64,000 nucleotides of DNA from Piper betle. Lineage: Eukaryota; Streptophyta; Magnoliopsida; Piperales; Piperaceae. The notes beneath the pieces are model-generated. The model was not told the DNA's origin. It searched no databases and saw nothing but the letters and a program-made list of their open reading frames with translations. The translations under genes were made by a program, and so were the position numbers. The stretch covers positions 1-64,000 of the forward strand of contig JAURVB010002564.1 in NCBI GenBank assembly GCA_033002965.1. Reading direction: 5' to 3'. This document shows, piece by piece, positions 50,968 to 63,863 of the stretch (position 1 is its first letter; each line of letters begins with the position of its first letter).

Positions 50968-52481
50968 CTAAAGAGATACAGTTCTTCTATAAAGTATTTC
51001 AACATCACTCTCATCCTCCTCTTCATCAGATACAAATTCACACCCTGGCATTTGCAACTTACCCCCATACAAAAGATGGGGCCTAAACTCTCTGTCTCAA
51101 TCAAATCGGCCTTCAACCTCTCTTCAAACCTTTGATCACTACAGTTAAGAAACCAATCCAAACTACATTTAACACCCTGATTTGCTAATTTTTGGTACCT
51201 AGGTCTAATCCTAGATTCTAGACTATAAGTGAAATACTCTGGGAAATCTATCACCTCCTGCATTGGCCTCTTCATCTCAGTCTTGAAGAAGTAGAAACTG
51301 TTCTTCATAAGCTCCACTCTCAGTGCAACCAATTGGGGACATTTTACAACCATCTTGGCTATATCTTCATTTGAAAAGCCTCGCCCTCGAAGAAATTCAA
51401 TTGGCTTCAGAATAACATTTTGATTTAGACTCACAACCTGAGGCATCTTTTCTATGACACGAGAAAAACCGTCTGGATGAATTTTGAGCTTCAAGTTGAA
51501 GAAATATTGCTGAGTTGACAACTTTGCCTTCAAAGGAAGCCCGAGGATCTGAGGGTATTGGGCGACAACAGAAGCAATAGCTTCTCTCTGAACACCAAAA
51601 CTAACTAAACACTCCATATTTGGCTTCATAGTCTCTTCCAGATCATATCCCAGGATATATGCTCTCTTCTCCAGCATTCGAGCTACAATCTTCTTTGGCA
51701 GACCCAAAGAAATCAAGAACTCAACAATCGGCTTGATCGTCCTCCCCACTCGCATGCCTAGGAAATACGGATACTGCGTCACCATGGGGCCAATGTCCCT
51801 AGGGCTTACCCCAATACTTACAAGATAAGCAACTGATGTGCTCATAGTGCCCTCGAGCTTAAACCCCAAAAGCTCCGGATACCTCGACAACACATATCCA
51901 ATATCCTCCTTTTCCACATCAAGACCTCGGAGGAACTTCACAACAGGGACTAACTCCACAACAACACTAGCATGAAGAACCTGCGGGTAATTTCTCACAA
52001 ACTCCCCGAGCTTCGCCCTCTGGACTCCAATCTTCTCCAAATAACCCAATACAGGAATCACATTCTTCCTAACACTACAACCAAGCATCAAAGGGTACTC
52101 ATTCATGTCATCTATGGTGAGCCCCAGCTTCTGAAGAAACTCAACCCTTTCCTTCATAACATCTACGCTAGACGGCAGTTCCAAGTGTTCTAGCTCGTCC
52201 GGCACGATCCCCAAGCCTTTCAAATAATCGCAAACAATGACTCTGGAAACAAGTTTCTCCTTTCGGCCTTGGATCACACCCCATGTCACCGTGGGCATCT
52301 CATACTCGGGAAACTTGCCAGACTGAGTAGAAAAGGCACGGTATTGATTCCTAGATATCAAAATTGAGCAGGTGCTAAGATCCAAATTCTGTAGGCATGA
52401 TGAGTGGTAGCCACGATAAGAAGCGGTACATAAATATCCCAAAAGCTTTTGCCCTGTTCTACGCATATATCCAAATAACAT
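50968..52481 (-). CDS. mTERF-family organelle protein (mTERF4/RUG2/BSM-like), one missing base near the 3' end
   Basis: A single-exon frame of about 500 residues. The start is uncertain: ATG 52481 (MLFGYMRRTGQ) or 52466 (MRRTGQKLLGYL), both basic and suitable for a transit peptide. An ATG at 52550 is less likely. About ten mTERF repeats follow, such as LGEFVRNYPQVLHASVVVEL, IGYVLSRYPELLGFKLEGTM, IGPMVTQYPYFLGMRVGRTI and IAKMVVKCPQLVALRVELMK, then FTYSLESRIRPRYQKL. Arabidopsis mTERF4 (BSM/RUG2) is dual-targeted and promotes chloroplast group II intron splicing (established; orthology inferred). The open frame runs to 50934. A C5 tract at 51062-51066 should be C6: the shifted frame then reads MGGKLQMPGCEFVSDEEEDE and ends RRTVSL at TAG 50968-50970, the acidic tail expected here. 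Confidence 0.88.
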
Positions 52482-54324
52482 CTCTAAACTTCTCAAAATT
52501 CGGATGATTTTGCAATGAACAAACCAAACCCAACCGAGTACCAGGATCAATGATTTACCATTAGAATAAAATGAACAACGGCGGCGGCAACGCGGCGGCT
52601 AGGGAGATTTATGGAAAACGTGACGCGGAGCACTAAATGTTGATATAGTTGGGATGGAAGTCAAGTAGCCACCGACGAGGGAGTAGGACTTCGCCGGCTG
52701 CTCTGGGGGCAAACAGTGGTAGAGAGTAGTGAGCTCCGCCGGCGAAGAGGCGGCGACGATTGACGGAGAAGAAGGGGGTAGTAGGGGTTGGGGATTAGGG
52801 TGGTTGGGTTGGGTTGGTAATATTGGTTTATTATCCTGGCCGTTCATCCCGCGAGTCACGGCCAGTTTTCCTTTTAGCTCTGTAGCAATATTGGTTTATT
52901 ATTACGAATCTTAGACTTTATTTTATTAGACAACCGGCCGTCTTGAATTTCGGGAACAGAAAACTCTTTGAGAAAAGAACAGAAAATTTTCCAGTTGATG
53001 TTCGAAAGCAGAAAACAAAAACACCATAGACACAAACAATCACATACCAGTCTTAATCTCACTGCAACATATTATAACAGCAAGCTAATAATGCAAAACG
53101 TCAATTATCTATCCCCTCTATATAGTTTAAGCAAACTACAGAATATCTTAACACGCATGAATGCATTCAAATCATATTATCAAACGCAAGAATCAACGCA
53201 TCCAAACATACATACCCTACAATATGAAGAATAAACGACAAGAAAGAGATGCAATTTGGTTTAACAAACAATCGTTCAATGAATACAAAACAATCATCAT
53301 ATCTCAATCTACCTGCTAATCATTGAAGAGCAACATGGCCACATTGCAAAAAGTTGAGATTATTAAAACAACACAGATATCAAACATGCGTGCACTCTAA
53401 ATAGTTCAAACATGCACATATTATTCACATCATACGTTCGCAATCTTAGAATCTACACCGTCAAATATACACTCTTGAATAAGAAGAAACGCGAATATAA
53501 CAAGATAACGAGAGGCAATTCGCCCAACAAGTACCTCGTTCAGGTACGACGACGACGCCTTCCTCTCCGCTCCATCACCTTCCTCCACATATCCAGGTAC
53601 GACGACGACGAAGCGGTGAGCTTGCCGGGACATGGCGGGTCGCGGCGGAGGGAGTGGATGATATAATATATATGTATATAAATAATAACAGAGAAAAAGG
53701 AAAAGAGAGAACTCGTTGCTTGGGAAGGAATAAACGGCGGATCAAAAGTGATGGATGAAGCTAAATTCTTAAAAACCACACAAAACGTTGATGGATTCTT
53801 TTCTCCTCCCGACTCTAATTTTTTTTCCTACTCTAATTTAGTTGCATGCCATGTTTTTCTGAACTAATAAATGCTGATCAACCTACAGAGGTGAATGCTT
53901 CCCGGTTCATTTCTAATATCTCACAATCAATACATAAAATCTCTCTATTAGTAGCCCTAACTGTAGTCATATAACCGCTATATCTTCTAATTATTTATCC
54001 TCCTTAATTGATCTTTTTTTCTAATCATGTTTACGTCCGGTGATTTTAATATTTTCTGGCTTAGCCGTGGGTGTTCCGAATAATAGCGAAATCTAGTTTC
54101 CGTTTTGTAAAGTTTGCTTTGCAATTCTAGTGGATACTTCAATTAAAAACTAAACAAAACACTAATTCTCAAAAACCAAAAGATTATTGTTTGATTGTTA
54201 TCAAATGAAAACAAAAACAATTACTTTGACTAGCAACCCAAACTTGGTAATTCATCTAATTCATATCATTAAGTTAATAATACAGTTGCCCGCCTAGGAA
54301 GCGAAAATAGAAACGATGGATGAT
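52482..54324. other. Intergenic, AT-rich, with one GC-rich patch
   Basis: Leader and promoter of the mTERF4-like gene at the left. A patch at 53541-53640 contains two copies of CAGGTACGACGACGACG. On the minus strand it could encode a short first exon (GKLTASSSSYLDMWRKVMER) with a donor at GAG/GTACTT, but no following exon is recognised. The rest shows nothing. Confidence 0.35.
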
Positions 54325-55286
54325 TCAAGGTACGACAATCCATGGTATTGGGTAAGAAGAGGGGTAACTCGTAGAGAACGTCCACCACTCCCACGACGCC
54401 ATCTCCATCTTCTTCGACGCCGTCTCCATTCCAAACAACACACACTCGCACATGCACGCCTCCAGCCCGAACCGCCTCCACAACTCGTTCATCCTCAAGA
54501 AAACCACCGCCGTCAACAAGCTGTCGGATCCGGCGTGATGCGCCGTACCCAACGGCCGCTCCCCGCCCAGTGCCCTCGCCATCATCTCCAGGCCCATGCT
54601 CCCGTTGCGGAGCCACGAGCAGAACCGCGCCATGTACTTCACGTCGTAGAAGCCCCGGAGGAGGCGCCTGCACTCGAGCACGAACCCGTCGGCCGTCTCC
54701 GGCAGCGGAGCCGCGCCGCCTTTGAGCAGCTTGATCAAGTAACCGGCGTCGTAGAGGCCGTGGAAGAAGACGAAGTTAAGGGGACGGCCGGGGCGGAGGA
54801 CGCGCTCGGAGAAGAGAGCCGCGAAGTCGGAGGAGTCGACGCCGTCGCGCCTGCACTTGTTGAGGTCGAGGCCCTGGGAGCGGAGGAAGCGTATCGACTC
54901 CGGCGAGGAGGCGTCGGTGTCGGCGTCGAAGTCGGAGAAGTTGAACTCCCAGGTCATAGCGTGGGGGAAACAAAGCCGGCGCGATCGAAGAGGGTGATCC
55001 CCAACTGGATGATCTTAGTCCCCTCGACGTTGCGCTTCATGTCCCAGTAGCGGTCGGACTCCGGCGCGTGGCGAGGGGTGGGGAAGAGGAACCCTGGGAA
55101 CTCGACGTCGACAGCGACCATGGTGTAGCGGTGGGCGAGGCGCGAGAGGAGGTCGATCTCCTCCCGGAAGTTGCTGCGCCATACCTGTCGGATTTGCATG
55201 GGGTTGAAGGATGGATTTGCTGCGCCACAGCTGTAGGAGGTTGAAGGATTTGCAAGTCGGATTTGCATGAGAGAAGGGTGATCCAT
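54325..55286 (-). CDS. CCR4-associated factor 1 (CAF1/POP2) family deadenylase, one missing base
   Basis: Intronless, about 290-320 residues depending on start. The DEDD nuclease residues are visible: MVAVDVEFPGF (first D and E), FFHGLYDAGYLIKLL (D), and GTAHHAGSDSLLTAVVFL (H and D). The first frame ends FDRAGFVSPTL at 54957. A second frame starts at the adjacent MTWEFNFSDFDADTDA, which is the family's next block. A G5 tract at 54963-54967 should be G6, giving GFVSPHAMTWEFNF and a continuous enzyme. CAF1 shortens mRNA poly(A) tails in the CCR4-NOT complex in cytoplasm; plant intronless CAF1 genes are often stress-induced (established). Start options are ATG 55286 or ATG 55199 (MQIRQVWRSNFREE). 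The latter matches the usual family start, and the extra residues come from a local duplication. Confidence 0.88.
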
Positions 55287-58200
55287 GGCTATGGGGCTTG
55301 CCTATGGCGGTTCCTCGCTCTAACAAAACCGAGAAGAAGTAAAAACAGTTATATATAGAGAGTTTGGAAGATAAGTATCTATGTCATCAGCGTCAAAATC
55401 CGAGTCCGGTCTGAATCTGTTTTCTATTGACTGATTGACGTATATCGAATCAGTTTAAATTTAAATGGGCCAAAAATTTGTTTAATTAAATTAATTTTGT
55501 ATAAAAATTTAACCGTCAAAATTAATAGGTTATTAATTATAAAACATATTATGTTAATGTCATATTTATGTTACGATGTATATTATATTTTATGATATTT
55601 TTTATATTTTTTAAATTATTTTTTTATTATTTAAAATTAATTATTATTTTTAACTCGAGTCATAAACGAGTAAAATTTTAATTATGAGAATGACACATGT
55701 CATTTTTCCCCATTCTCTTTCCCAAACACGCCGCCCATCTTTCACGTCTGTTGATCGTCGCCGCCATGCCGCGCTGTCCCACCACCCTCGATAGCCCCGC
55801 CCCGTCCCCCTCCCCTCACCCCCCACCCTATCCCCCTCGCCCCCCACCCAAGCCCACCACCCACTTCCCCACCTATCCCCTGTTTACCTCGTTGTTGGCC
55901 CCACCTAATATGCCCCTCATCGCCCCATCGCTACCTCTTGGCGTCGTCTGAAATTGGCTCAAATCCGACGACAAACTCCCCATCGATATAGATGTGTATA
56001 TATATATAGATGTCTTAAAGACTAACAATGACGGTTATCCTCATTCTTGGTTCACTAACAATGGCGGTTAACTTCATTCTTAGTTCACTCCACTCTCCTC
56101 CTGCTTTTTTAACTACTCACCATGCGAGATACCCGTACGATCTTTTTAATTGATTTATATTTTAATAATAATATAATACACTTTAATCAACAGTATCCTA
56201 TAATATTTTTTCTACTTTTTGTTTTTATTGTCGTAGATATTATTATTTATTATAGACATATATATTATTTTTTAAATATTTATATATTATTATTTATTAA
56301 TTAGTCAATATTTATCAATTTATCAATTTCATTAATCTATTTACCTAATAACCGTTAAACTTTTAGTGCAATTAGGTATTAAATGATTTAGATTTTCTAC
56401 TTCTAATTATAACAATAGAATAATAGATTAAGTTGTAATTTCATTTATTTTTTGAATATTAATTAAAATATAATATTATAAAATATTAGAAGGCAAGTGT
56501 AAATTTCCAATTAAAAGGACTTCAACAAGAAATTTATAAACAAATAATAAAGGATAATATTGTAAAATATTTGGAGAATATATGGTGGCACTCTCTTAAA
56601 AGTTATTTATTTTATATTCATGTATAATTTTTATTATTTTATTTATTTTTAACATAAAATTAAAATAATTTTCATTTTTTGACCACTGTATCTAAAAACA
56701 TAGTTTTTTATTAATATTAAGCATACATTCATCAATTGTACTCGAAAATAAAATAATCATATTTTGTATAATTTGATTTGATATAAAATTGATACATATA
56801 TTATTTTAAATTTCAAATTTAAGAATGGCACAATTTTACTTTAGGGTGGTCATTCAGTGATAACTTTGAATCAAACTAATTTAATTTGCATTTAATAATT
56901 TTATATAATGTTTATTTAAAATCCATTTTTTGAACATTCATTTTTTGTTATTATTATTTTATACTCTTTTATTATTTTTTCAATTTATTTTCAAATAAAA
57001 TTTATCATATATATATGACAAAATTGTAGACTCATTAACCGTTTTCTAAAGAAAACATAGACTTTTTATTTTTTAATATATCTTTTAAATTTTTATGTAG
57101 TTAATTCGTGAAGAGAAATCAACCCTCATTTTGAAAACATGAGAGTTTTTTTATGTTTAAGGTTGGCTAATCCGTGATGGCGTAAGCCACTTAATGAAAA
57201 CTATTTTAAATGATATCTATTAGTTTAATATAATTTTTATTAAATTTTATTTAAAAGTTGTATTCAAAGTTATAATTATGTCATACTTTTATTGTTTAAT
57301 TGTTTGCTTATGAACTAATAATAAACTAACCAACCCTATTTTAAAAAAATACAGCGAAGAATTTTTTTGCTGTAGTTAATGTACTTCGGGTGTAAACTAA
57401 TTTAATTTATATTCATTAACATAATAAAATTTTTATTAAATGTTACTTGAAATTTTTATTCAAAATTGTGATTATGTTATTCTCTTTAATCATTTTGTTA
57501 GAATTGAAGATACACAAGTTTAAGTTCCCGTCATTTAACTTTATATATGAGAGAGACTTCCAAATCAAGTTTTTTAAAAAATCGAACCCTCATCTAAATA
57601 AATCTTACATGCTAATTTAATATTTTCTTTTGAAACCTAAATCATTATTTAATATCTTCCATTACATTTCACAACTTCGCAGCACTCATATTTTATAAAT
57701 TCCATCTCTATTATGGAAGATTTATTTTTAAAAAACTTGCTTATTTACCCTTCTAATATAATGGTCCTTTGTTACATGTCATTAGCAAATCGGATATTTA
57801 CTTCCCCGTAGTTTAAAGTGTTTGGGTTGTTTGCGTTCTCATTTTGTTTGAGCCGATTATGACGTAAATAGTTCTGATTCGACAATAATTTTATGGCCCA
57901 TAGATATTTATTGAACTTACAGACTTATACTATTAATATTTATTATTTATTGAAATTATACTAAACTTAAAAATTCTAAAAAAATTGATAAGTCCAATTT
58001 AAATATCTCTAATATTTCTCGGAATATTTTTTATTAATATCTATGCTTAGTTTAGAATTTCTACTTCTTTTAAATTTTAAATAGTAATAAATACTTGTTT
58101 TATATGATTTAAATTTATACATCTATTAGTTAATAAATTTTAAACACGTGCATAGTTTGAATATTATGATGATGATGATGATAATATTGATGATAATAAT

Positions 58201-58965
58201 AATTATTATTATTACTTATCCAAAACCCTGGGATTTATACGATAATATATACATATCAATAACATAATAACTATGGCTCTCAGAAAAAAACACACCTACA
58301 TCATATAAAAAACCTTTAAATAATAAAAAAAACAAAACAAAAAACCATATCAAAACCTTACTTTATTTTATTTTCATTCAAAATATCAAAACCTTATTGT
58401 ATGCGATACATGCATGGTATAGGGTGCACACAATCCTACGCACTTACACGTTATAGAGTTGGAAAATGTGTCGATGCCTCGGTGCATTATCTTAACTAAA
58501 CGAATAAATTAGTCGGGACAAGTTCTTTGAATGAAGACGTCAACGTGAACCTGTTGTGGGATGGGATAGGTGCAGTGTCATCTCGTTTTGGATAAGGATA
58601 CGGACACCTACCACGTTGCCTTTCCCACGTGAGTTTACTGAAAGACGCCTCCCGGTTTGGGTCAATCAGAGATGAAATTTAAATAAAATTTTGCAAAATG
58701 ATATGTTTCGAATGCTATTATAACAGTAAAGTTGTGCTTAATTATTCATTTATCTAAACTAAATATATAGGTTTGGGTAAATGATATGTCAAAAGTTGGA
58801 TCATGAACTTTGATTCAATAAAGTAAATTGTGCCAATTCGGTTTAGTATGTCGGTTGAAATGATTTCGACAAGTCAACCAAATCGCCTTGCTACGGTCCA
58901 CCCACGGGTCCGATCAAGGGTATCGTAGACATTTCACCCAACACAATCAATGTAGACCAAAAAGC
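55287..58965. other. Long AT-rich intergenic region
   Basis: 3.7 kb. It includes a C-rich low-complexity stretch at about 55795-55870 and very AT-rich DNA from 56140 to 58400 with ATT/ATG microsatellite-like runs at about 58168-58215. Near 58600-58930 the composition changes as the promoter of the next gene begins (CACGTTG/CCCACGTGAG at about 58612-58632). No gene is seen. Confidence 0.5.
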
Positions 58966-58970
58966 CCTCC

Positions 58971-58979
58971 ATATATAAG
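58971..58979 (+). promoter_or_regulatory. TATA box of the TSJT1-like gene
   Basis: ATATATAAG lies about 100 bp upstream of the ATG at 59078, leaving a leader of about 70 bases. A CACGTG core about 350 bp further up (58627) could be a G-box. Confidence 0.55.
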
Positions 58980-59077
58980 AATAAGAGAAGAGCAGCTGTT
59001 CTTAGATTGGAGGAGGACGACGACGATCGGAAGAAGGCGAACGAGTTCTTGATCGTTTTGGGAGGAGATTGGTGAAG

Positions 59078-60793
59078 ATGTTGGCTGTTTTCGACAATTC
59101 GGTGGCCAAGAGCCCGGAGGGGCTAGCGGCGGCGATCGGAGAATCGGAGGCCGGGGAGAAAGGTTTCGCCTTTGGGGAGCATTTCTCCGCTGCCAACCCC
59201 GGCGCCGTCTGCGTTGGACTCGGCTCTTCTGGGCTAATGGCGTACACCTCCGAGAAGCAGAATCCGTTCATCCCCAGGTTCTTCAATTTTTTTGTTTACG
59301 TTGTTAATGTGCTAGTTTTGATGAGTCTGTTCATGTTGTGATCTGTTTGTTCATAGTTAGTGATTTATGGTTTTGGTGTGTTGATGAATGATGATGCTCT
59401 GTTGGATTAAAAAAACAGATCTGATTGTTGTGATATCCTTTTTTCTGTGTCTTTTTCTCTTTCCTCTCGTCGTTTTCTGTCCCTCGTACTGTTTTCTTTA
59501 AAGTTGGCTTCCCATGGCTATTCTTTAAATTGGTGATTGCCAGATCAACTCCTGATTTTTTCCAAGCAATCTGATTTTAAGTTCGTTGTCAATCTTTGTT
59601 CAAAGGTAGATGCCTTCGAGATCTTTCGCCTGTCTTTCAAAGTTTGTGGATATTGCTGGATTGTTCGTTTAGCAAATAACTTTTGTGCAGAGAGTTTACG
59701 ATTGACAAAAAAAAAGAAGGATGAGTTTTGGTAGGTTAAATGTAACAAAAATATTGAAGTTTATCTTGCGGAGAGCTCTTATTATATAGAAATCTGACAC
59801 TTACTTTGTCAATGCAGATTGTTTGCCGTGGTGGATGATATATTCTGCCTTTTTCAGGGTCACATTGATAACATTCCACGCCTAAAACAACAGTATGGAT
59901 TGAACAAGACAGCTAATGAAGTTATCATAGTTATCGAAGCTTACAGGACATTGAGAGATAGAGGGCCATACCCTGCCGATCAAGTTGTCAGAGATATTCA
60001 TGGAAAATTTGCTTTTGTCTTGTTCGACTGCACTTCAAAGGCCACCTTCATTGCTTCGGTTAGTATATTGGGGGTGCTATTCCTAGTTAATTAACTATCA
60101 AAATTGTTTTGATGAATGTGAGAGATTCATTTATTCTTTCCTGACCATTTTCGTGAGAGATTCGATTTTTCCTTCTGATGATGTATGCGTCGTTTAAGAT
60201 GCCCTATTGGGGCATTGCAGCTTTGATTAAGTATTTGACCGTCGTCATATTGGAATTTTTTATGATCATTTTAGTGACATCAAAGATTTATCAGCCTGTT
60301 TGATGATCTTTGACTTGTGTTTGCTGTGTAGAGGTTGTATGGTTTTCATGAGCACCATTATAGTCTTTTACATGATTGACTCTCCAGGATGCCGATGGAA
60401 GTTTACCCTTCTTCTGGGGAACCAATCCAGAAGGTCAACTCATTCTGTCAGATGATGCAGAGATATTGAAGAAAGCTTGTGGTAAATCTTATGCTCCATT
60501 CCCGAAAGGTAGACTCGGTTCTGTGTTTAATCATCTTGATATTGTTTCCTCCGACTGTAAGAGGATTCGTTGTATCTCTTACAATGTTCTACACGCTTGC
60601 TGCAGGTTGCTTCTTCACTTCTTCTAGAGGACTGAGGAGTTACGAGCATCCCCTTAACGAGGTGAAGGCCATGCCCAGGGTTGACAGCCAAGGGCAGGTG
60701 TGTGGTTCTACCTTCAAGGTTGATTCGGAGGTCAAGAAGGAATCTAGCATGCCCAGAGTGGGGAGTGCAGCCAATTGGTCCGGCCATTACTGA
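59078..60793 (+). CDS. TSJT1-like / DUF3700 protein with YGL and LRDR motifs (aluminium-induced protein family)
   Basis: Four exons: 59078-59277, 59818-60058, 60388-60508 and 60606-60793, exactly in phase, 249 residues, the usual length. It starts MLAVFDNSVAKSPEGLAAA and contains QQYGLNK and YRTLRDRGPYPADQV, the name-giving YGL and LRDR motifs. The fold is that of class II glutamine amidotransferases (IHGKFAFVLFD, FWGTNPEGQLILSDD) but without an N-terminal Cys nucleophile, so catalysis is doubtful. The end is VGSAANWSGHY. Relatives respond to aluminium, auxin, sugar starvation or dormancy, and their biochemical role is unknown (established). A TATA box sits about 100 bp upstream. No frame defects. 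Confidence 0.93.
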
Positions 60794-62561
60794 CAATTGA
60801 GGCCAACAACTTCTGGTTCCAATATTTCTGGTCGGAACTCGAATTATCCTTTTAAGACGACGATAATAACTCTGTTTGTAGTCATGAGGATGCACGTTTT
60901 TATGGGGCTTCGTTCACAGAAAATTTGTAATGAGGTTATAAACGCTTTGTACTGAACTTGAGCGCGGCCATTGATGGCTGTTGTCACGCACATAAAGCTT
61001 AAGCCATTTGGTTTATGTTGTGATGTCGGAAAGGCGGCAGATATTGGGGAACGGTGACTTATCATTCAACTCACAAGTTCAAAGCTCTCTTGCAAAACTC
61101 GGAATCGGCGAATTAACAACACTCAGTTGAAATCGAGTCAATAGCAAGGATGATTAGGTTTTCTTAAAAATTAGACTGAGCTGGTCGGATTTTGATCCGA
61201 TTGATCCCCGAGTTGAACAGTTGGCTTATGGAGTCAGGACAAAGAAATTGGTATTTATTGTGGGTAAGAAGAAATAAGGGATACGTGGAGAAGTAAAAAA
61301 GCGGAGAATGAAAAGGATAATGCATTTATAATCAATGGCTATTTAAGTCACTAACAATAAAAATCTAATTGACAGTAGATTCATCGTAGTAATATATCAT
61401 TTACACCTTGAATGTGTTTTAATGGTGTAAATTTAATTCACACTTTCACTAATCCCCTTAGTGTAATGGTATTTGGTTGGATTGATCAAGTAAAAAACAA
61501 GTTATTTGTACAGCACAAAATGTATTCCAGTCCTAGTTGATTGCATGTTTGAATATTTGATTTTTTGGTATTAATCTAAAAGTTTGTTGAAAATCACACA
61601 AAAGTGTACATTAGTGTGCCCAGGGATGTGCTCTTCTTCTAATTCATCGCCTTTCTCCCCTCCTATCACCATACTGAATTTTAATTAGGCCCGTGATTTA
61701 ATTTGAAACGAAATTGAGTATGATTTTGATACACGAAGTCTTTTTAGTTGTATTAAATTTAACTTTAAAAGTTTTCAGTGTGACTGAACCAATCCAAATT
61801 AGGTGGAATGAAAATACCGACAAATTTATTCAATGCACAAAAAATGTTGAAATTTGTTATTAATTTAACCAAACCAGCTTCGAGCGTAAAATAACAATAA
61901 TAAAAAGCTACTAGTGTAAATTAGTTTATAAATTTAATTGATATTTTGAAACTTCTATTAATAAGGTTAGTTAATATAGATATTTTCTTTACTTATTTAT
62001 TAGTTTATAATAGTTTCGATGATTGAAATGTATTACATATTGAAAATAAAAATTGTTTTAAATGATTGTAATTTTAGCCTACTTAATGCTGTCAGTTTAG
62101 GATAATAAAAAAATGCTGAAAATTTGATTATGTATTAACAATTTAACTGTTAACAAAACAATAAAAACTCAGTTATAATATACTTTTATTTATAAATTTA
62201 GTTGACGACCCCTTGAATGAAGGATTTATAACGGCAAATAATTATAATAAATGTTTTAACCGACCCGTTTTGGGATTATCTAAGTTGGGCGGGGTGGGGG
62301 GCCTACATTACCCCAACGTTCTAATTTCCATTCAAAAACAAGGGGCCCCAAAATCAATCCCTCCAATAAAAGGAGAGGGACGAAGCGGGCCCCACTCTCA
62401 TTTCTCGTTATCACGCGATCCCAGCAAACGAACGAACCGAAATCGGCAACCCATCGCCAAGGGTAATAACGTAACTTCACATAAAATGCACGAATAATCC
62501 TCTAAATCCCGCTCTTATTCTTCTCTCCCCAAAACCCTTATTACGCTGTCGACTCCCTCCG
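60794..62561. other. Intergenic
   Basis: 3' UTR of the TSJT1-like gene and AT-rich spacer. From about 62290 the DNA becomes mixed and GC-rich as the leader of the LRR gene begins. No other gene is supported. Confidence 0.45.
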
Positions 62562-63863
62562 ATGCCGCCGGCGGTTTCTCCGTCGACACCGCCGGCGGAC
62601 ACCTCTGCCACCGCATACAGATCCGCCGGCGGCAGCAATGCGGCGGGGCCGTCTTCCCTGGACGCGTCCGAGAATTGCCTGGAACTCGGCGTTCCCTCTC
62701 CGGCCGGCGACGGCGAGCCGAGCGCGCTGTACGTGTACAAAAGCACGGTCAACCTGATCCCGAGGTCGGTGTGAGACCTGGGCTGGTTGAGGATCCTGAA
62801 GTTCTTCTCCAACGAGATCAATGTGTTGGGGGAGCTCGAGTGCCTTCAGGTAAAGGTCTCCTCACCGGCGCTGTCGAGCTTGCCGCTTCAGAAGGAGCTG
62901 GAGCTGTGCCGAGTGCCTGCTCGCACCTCGGCTTTCTCTATTCTTACCGAGATTGCGAATTTGAAGTGCTTGACTAGGTTCTCTGTTTGCAATTTCTCTA
63001 TTAGGTGAGTGGTCTATCTGGGTGTGCCAAAGTTTGTGTTTTTATTTTTTATTTTTGTTTTGGACGAATATTGAGGTTGGCTGGATTGGTCACAATATAA
63101 GATTCGTCCGAGAGTTATGTTTTTAGACTTATAACATTAACCTGGATGAACATATGATCTCAATGACGTATATATTGTAAACTACTTTCGTTGGGTGGAT
63201 AATTTCTATAGTAAAATCACCGGTTGATTGCTGCCAATGCCGCTTGAATTTTTAATTTCATATGCATTGTTATGGTCGTGGGAATTATTTATTGTTCAGA
63301 GTTATATGAATTTGTCTTTGTTTGTGTGTGTATATGGAGGTTCCTTCTGCCCAAGATTGGATGCCTTAAGAAATTGGAGGAACTGGACCTTTCCTGTGAT
63401 AAATTAAAAAGTCTTCCTGACGATATTGCTTCGTTAGAGGCTCTGGTTTCATTAAGGGTGGCTAACAATAAACTGGTGTATCTGCCATCGATCATCTCTT
63501 GCATGAAAATGCTTGAAAGTTTGGATATTTCGAACAACAGGTTGACATCATTCGAATCTCTTGATCTTTCATCCATGCATGCACTCAGGAGCTTAAATAT
63601 TCAGGTAAACTGGAAGAGTGTGTAATGATTTGCATATTTGTGTGTTTGATAAAATCTAACACTTCTGTTTTTCTCACCATTGTCTAGTTTAATAAGCTGC
63701 TCAGTTGTTGTCAAATTCCGTCATGGATCCGCTGCAATTTGGAAGGGAATGAAAAAAGGCTACTTCCTGTGCTGGAGTTAACATATCTGTGGTTGAGGTG
63801 GATGATGATGTGCCTTTTCTTGATGCTGAAAGCAGCTGTTCTTACGAAAGTGTTTCAAAGTGA
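62562..63863 (+). pseudogene. Leucine-rich-repeat protein gene, with nonsense codon and frameshift, probably continuing past the window
   Basis: Three visible exons: 62562-63004, 63340-63604, and 63688 onward. Exon 1 starts MPPAVSPSTPPADTSATAYR and includes YVYKSTVNLIPRSV, then TGA at 62772-62774 where relatives have a glycine codon. The same frame continues with DLGWLRILKFFSNEINVL, ELECLQVKVSSP and FSILTEIANLKCLTRFSV. Exon 2 has LRRs (IGCLKKLEELDLSCDKLKSL, LVSLRVANNKLVYLPS, LESLDISNNRLTSF). Exon 3 has NKLLSCCQIPSWIRCNLEGN. An A6 tract at 63752-63757 should be A7, giving ATSCAGVNISVVEVDDD. One or two LRRs in exon 1 are shortened relative to what I recall of the family. Function unknown. TGA plus shortened repeats favour real decay, while the A6 loss resembles the homopolymer losses elsewhere. 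Confidence 0.6.

Noticed and set aside
28799..54967. Programmed ribosomal frameshifting at the homopolymer breaks
   Set aside because: The sites differ in base and length, lack slippery-heptamer-plus-structure context, and fall in families not known for frameshifting. Single-base loss in the sequence is simpler.
54316..55050. A 244-residue + strand open frame opposite CAF1
   Set aside because: It is a shadow of the CAF1 coding strand, His/Arg/Glu-rich and without family features. The DEDD residues are on the minus strand.
55697..55951. Proline-rich open frame on the + strand
   Set aside because: Low-complexity C-rich DNA without conserved motifs, splice context or promoter.
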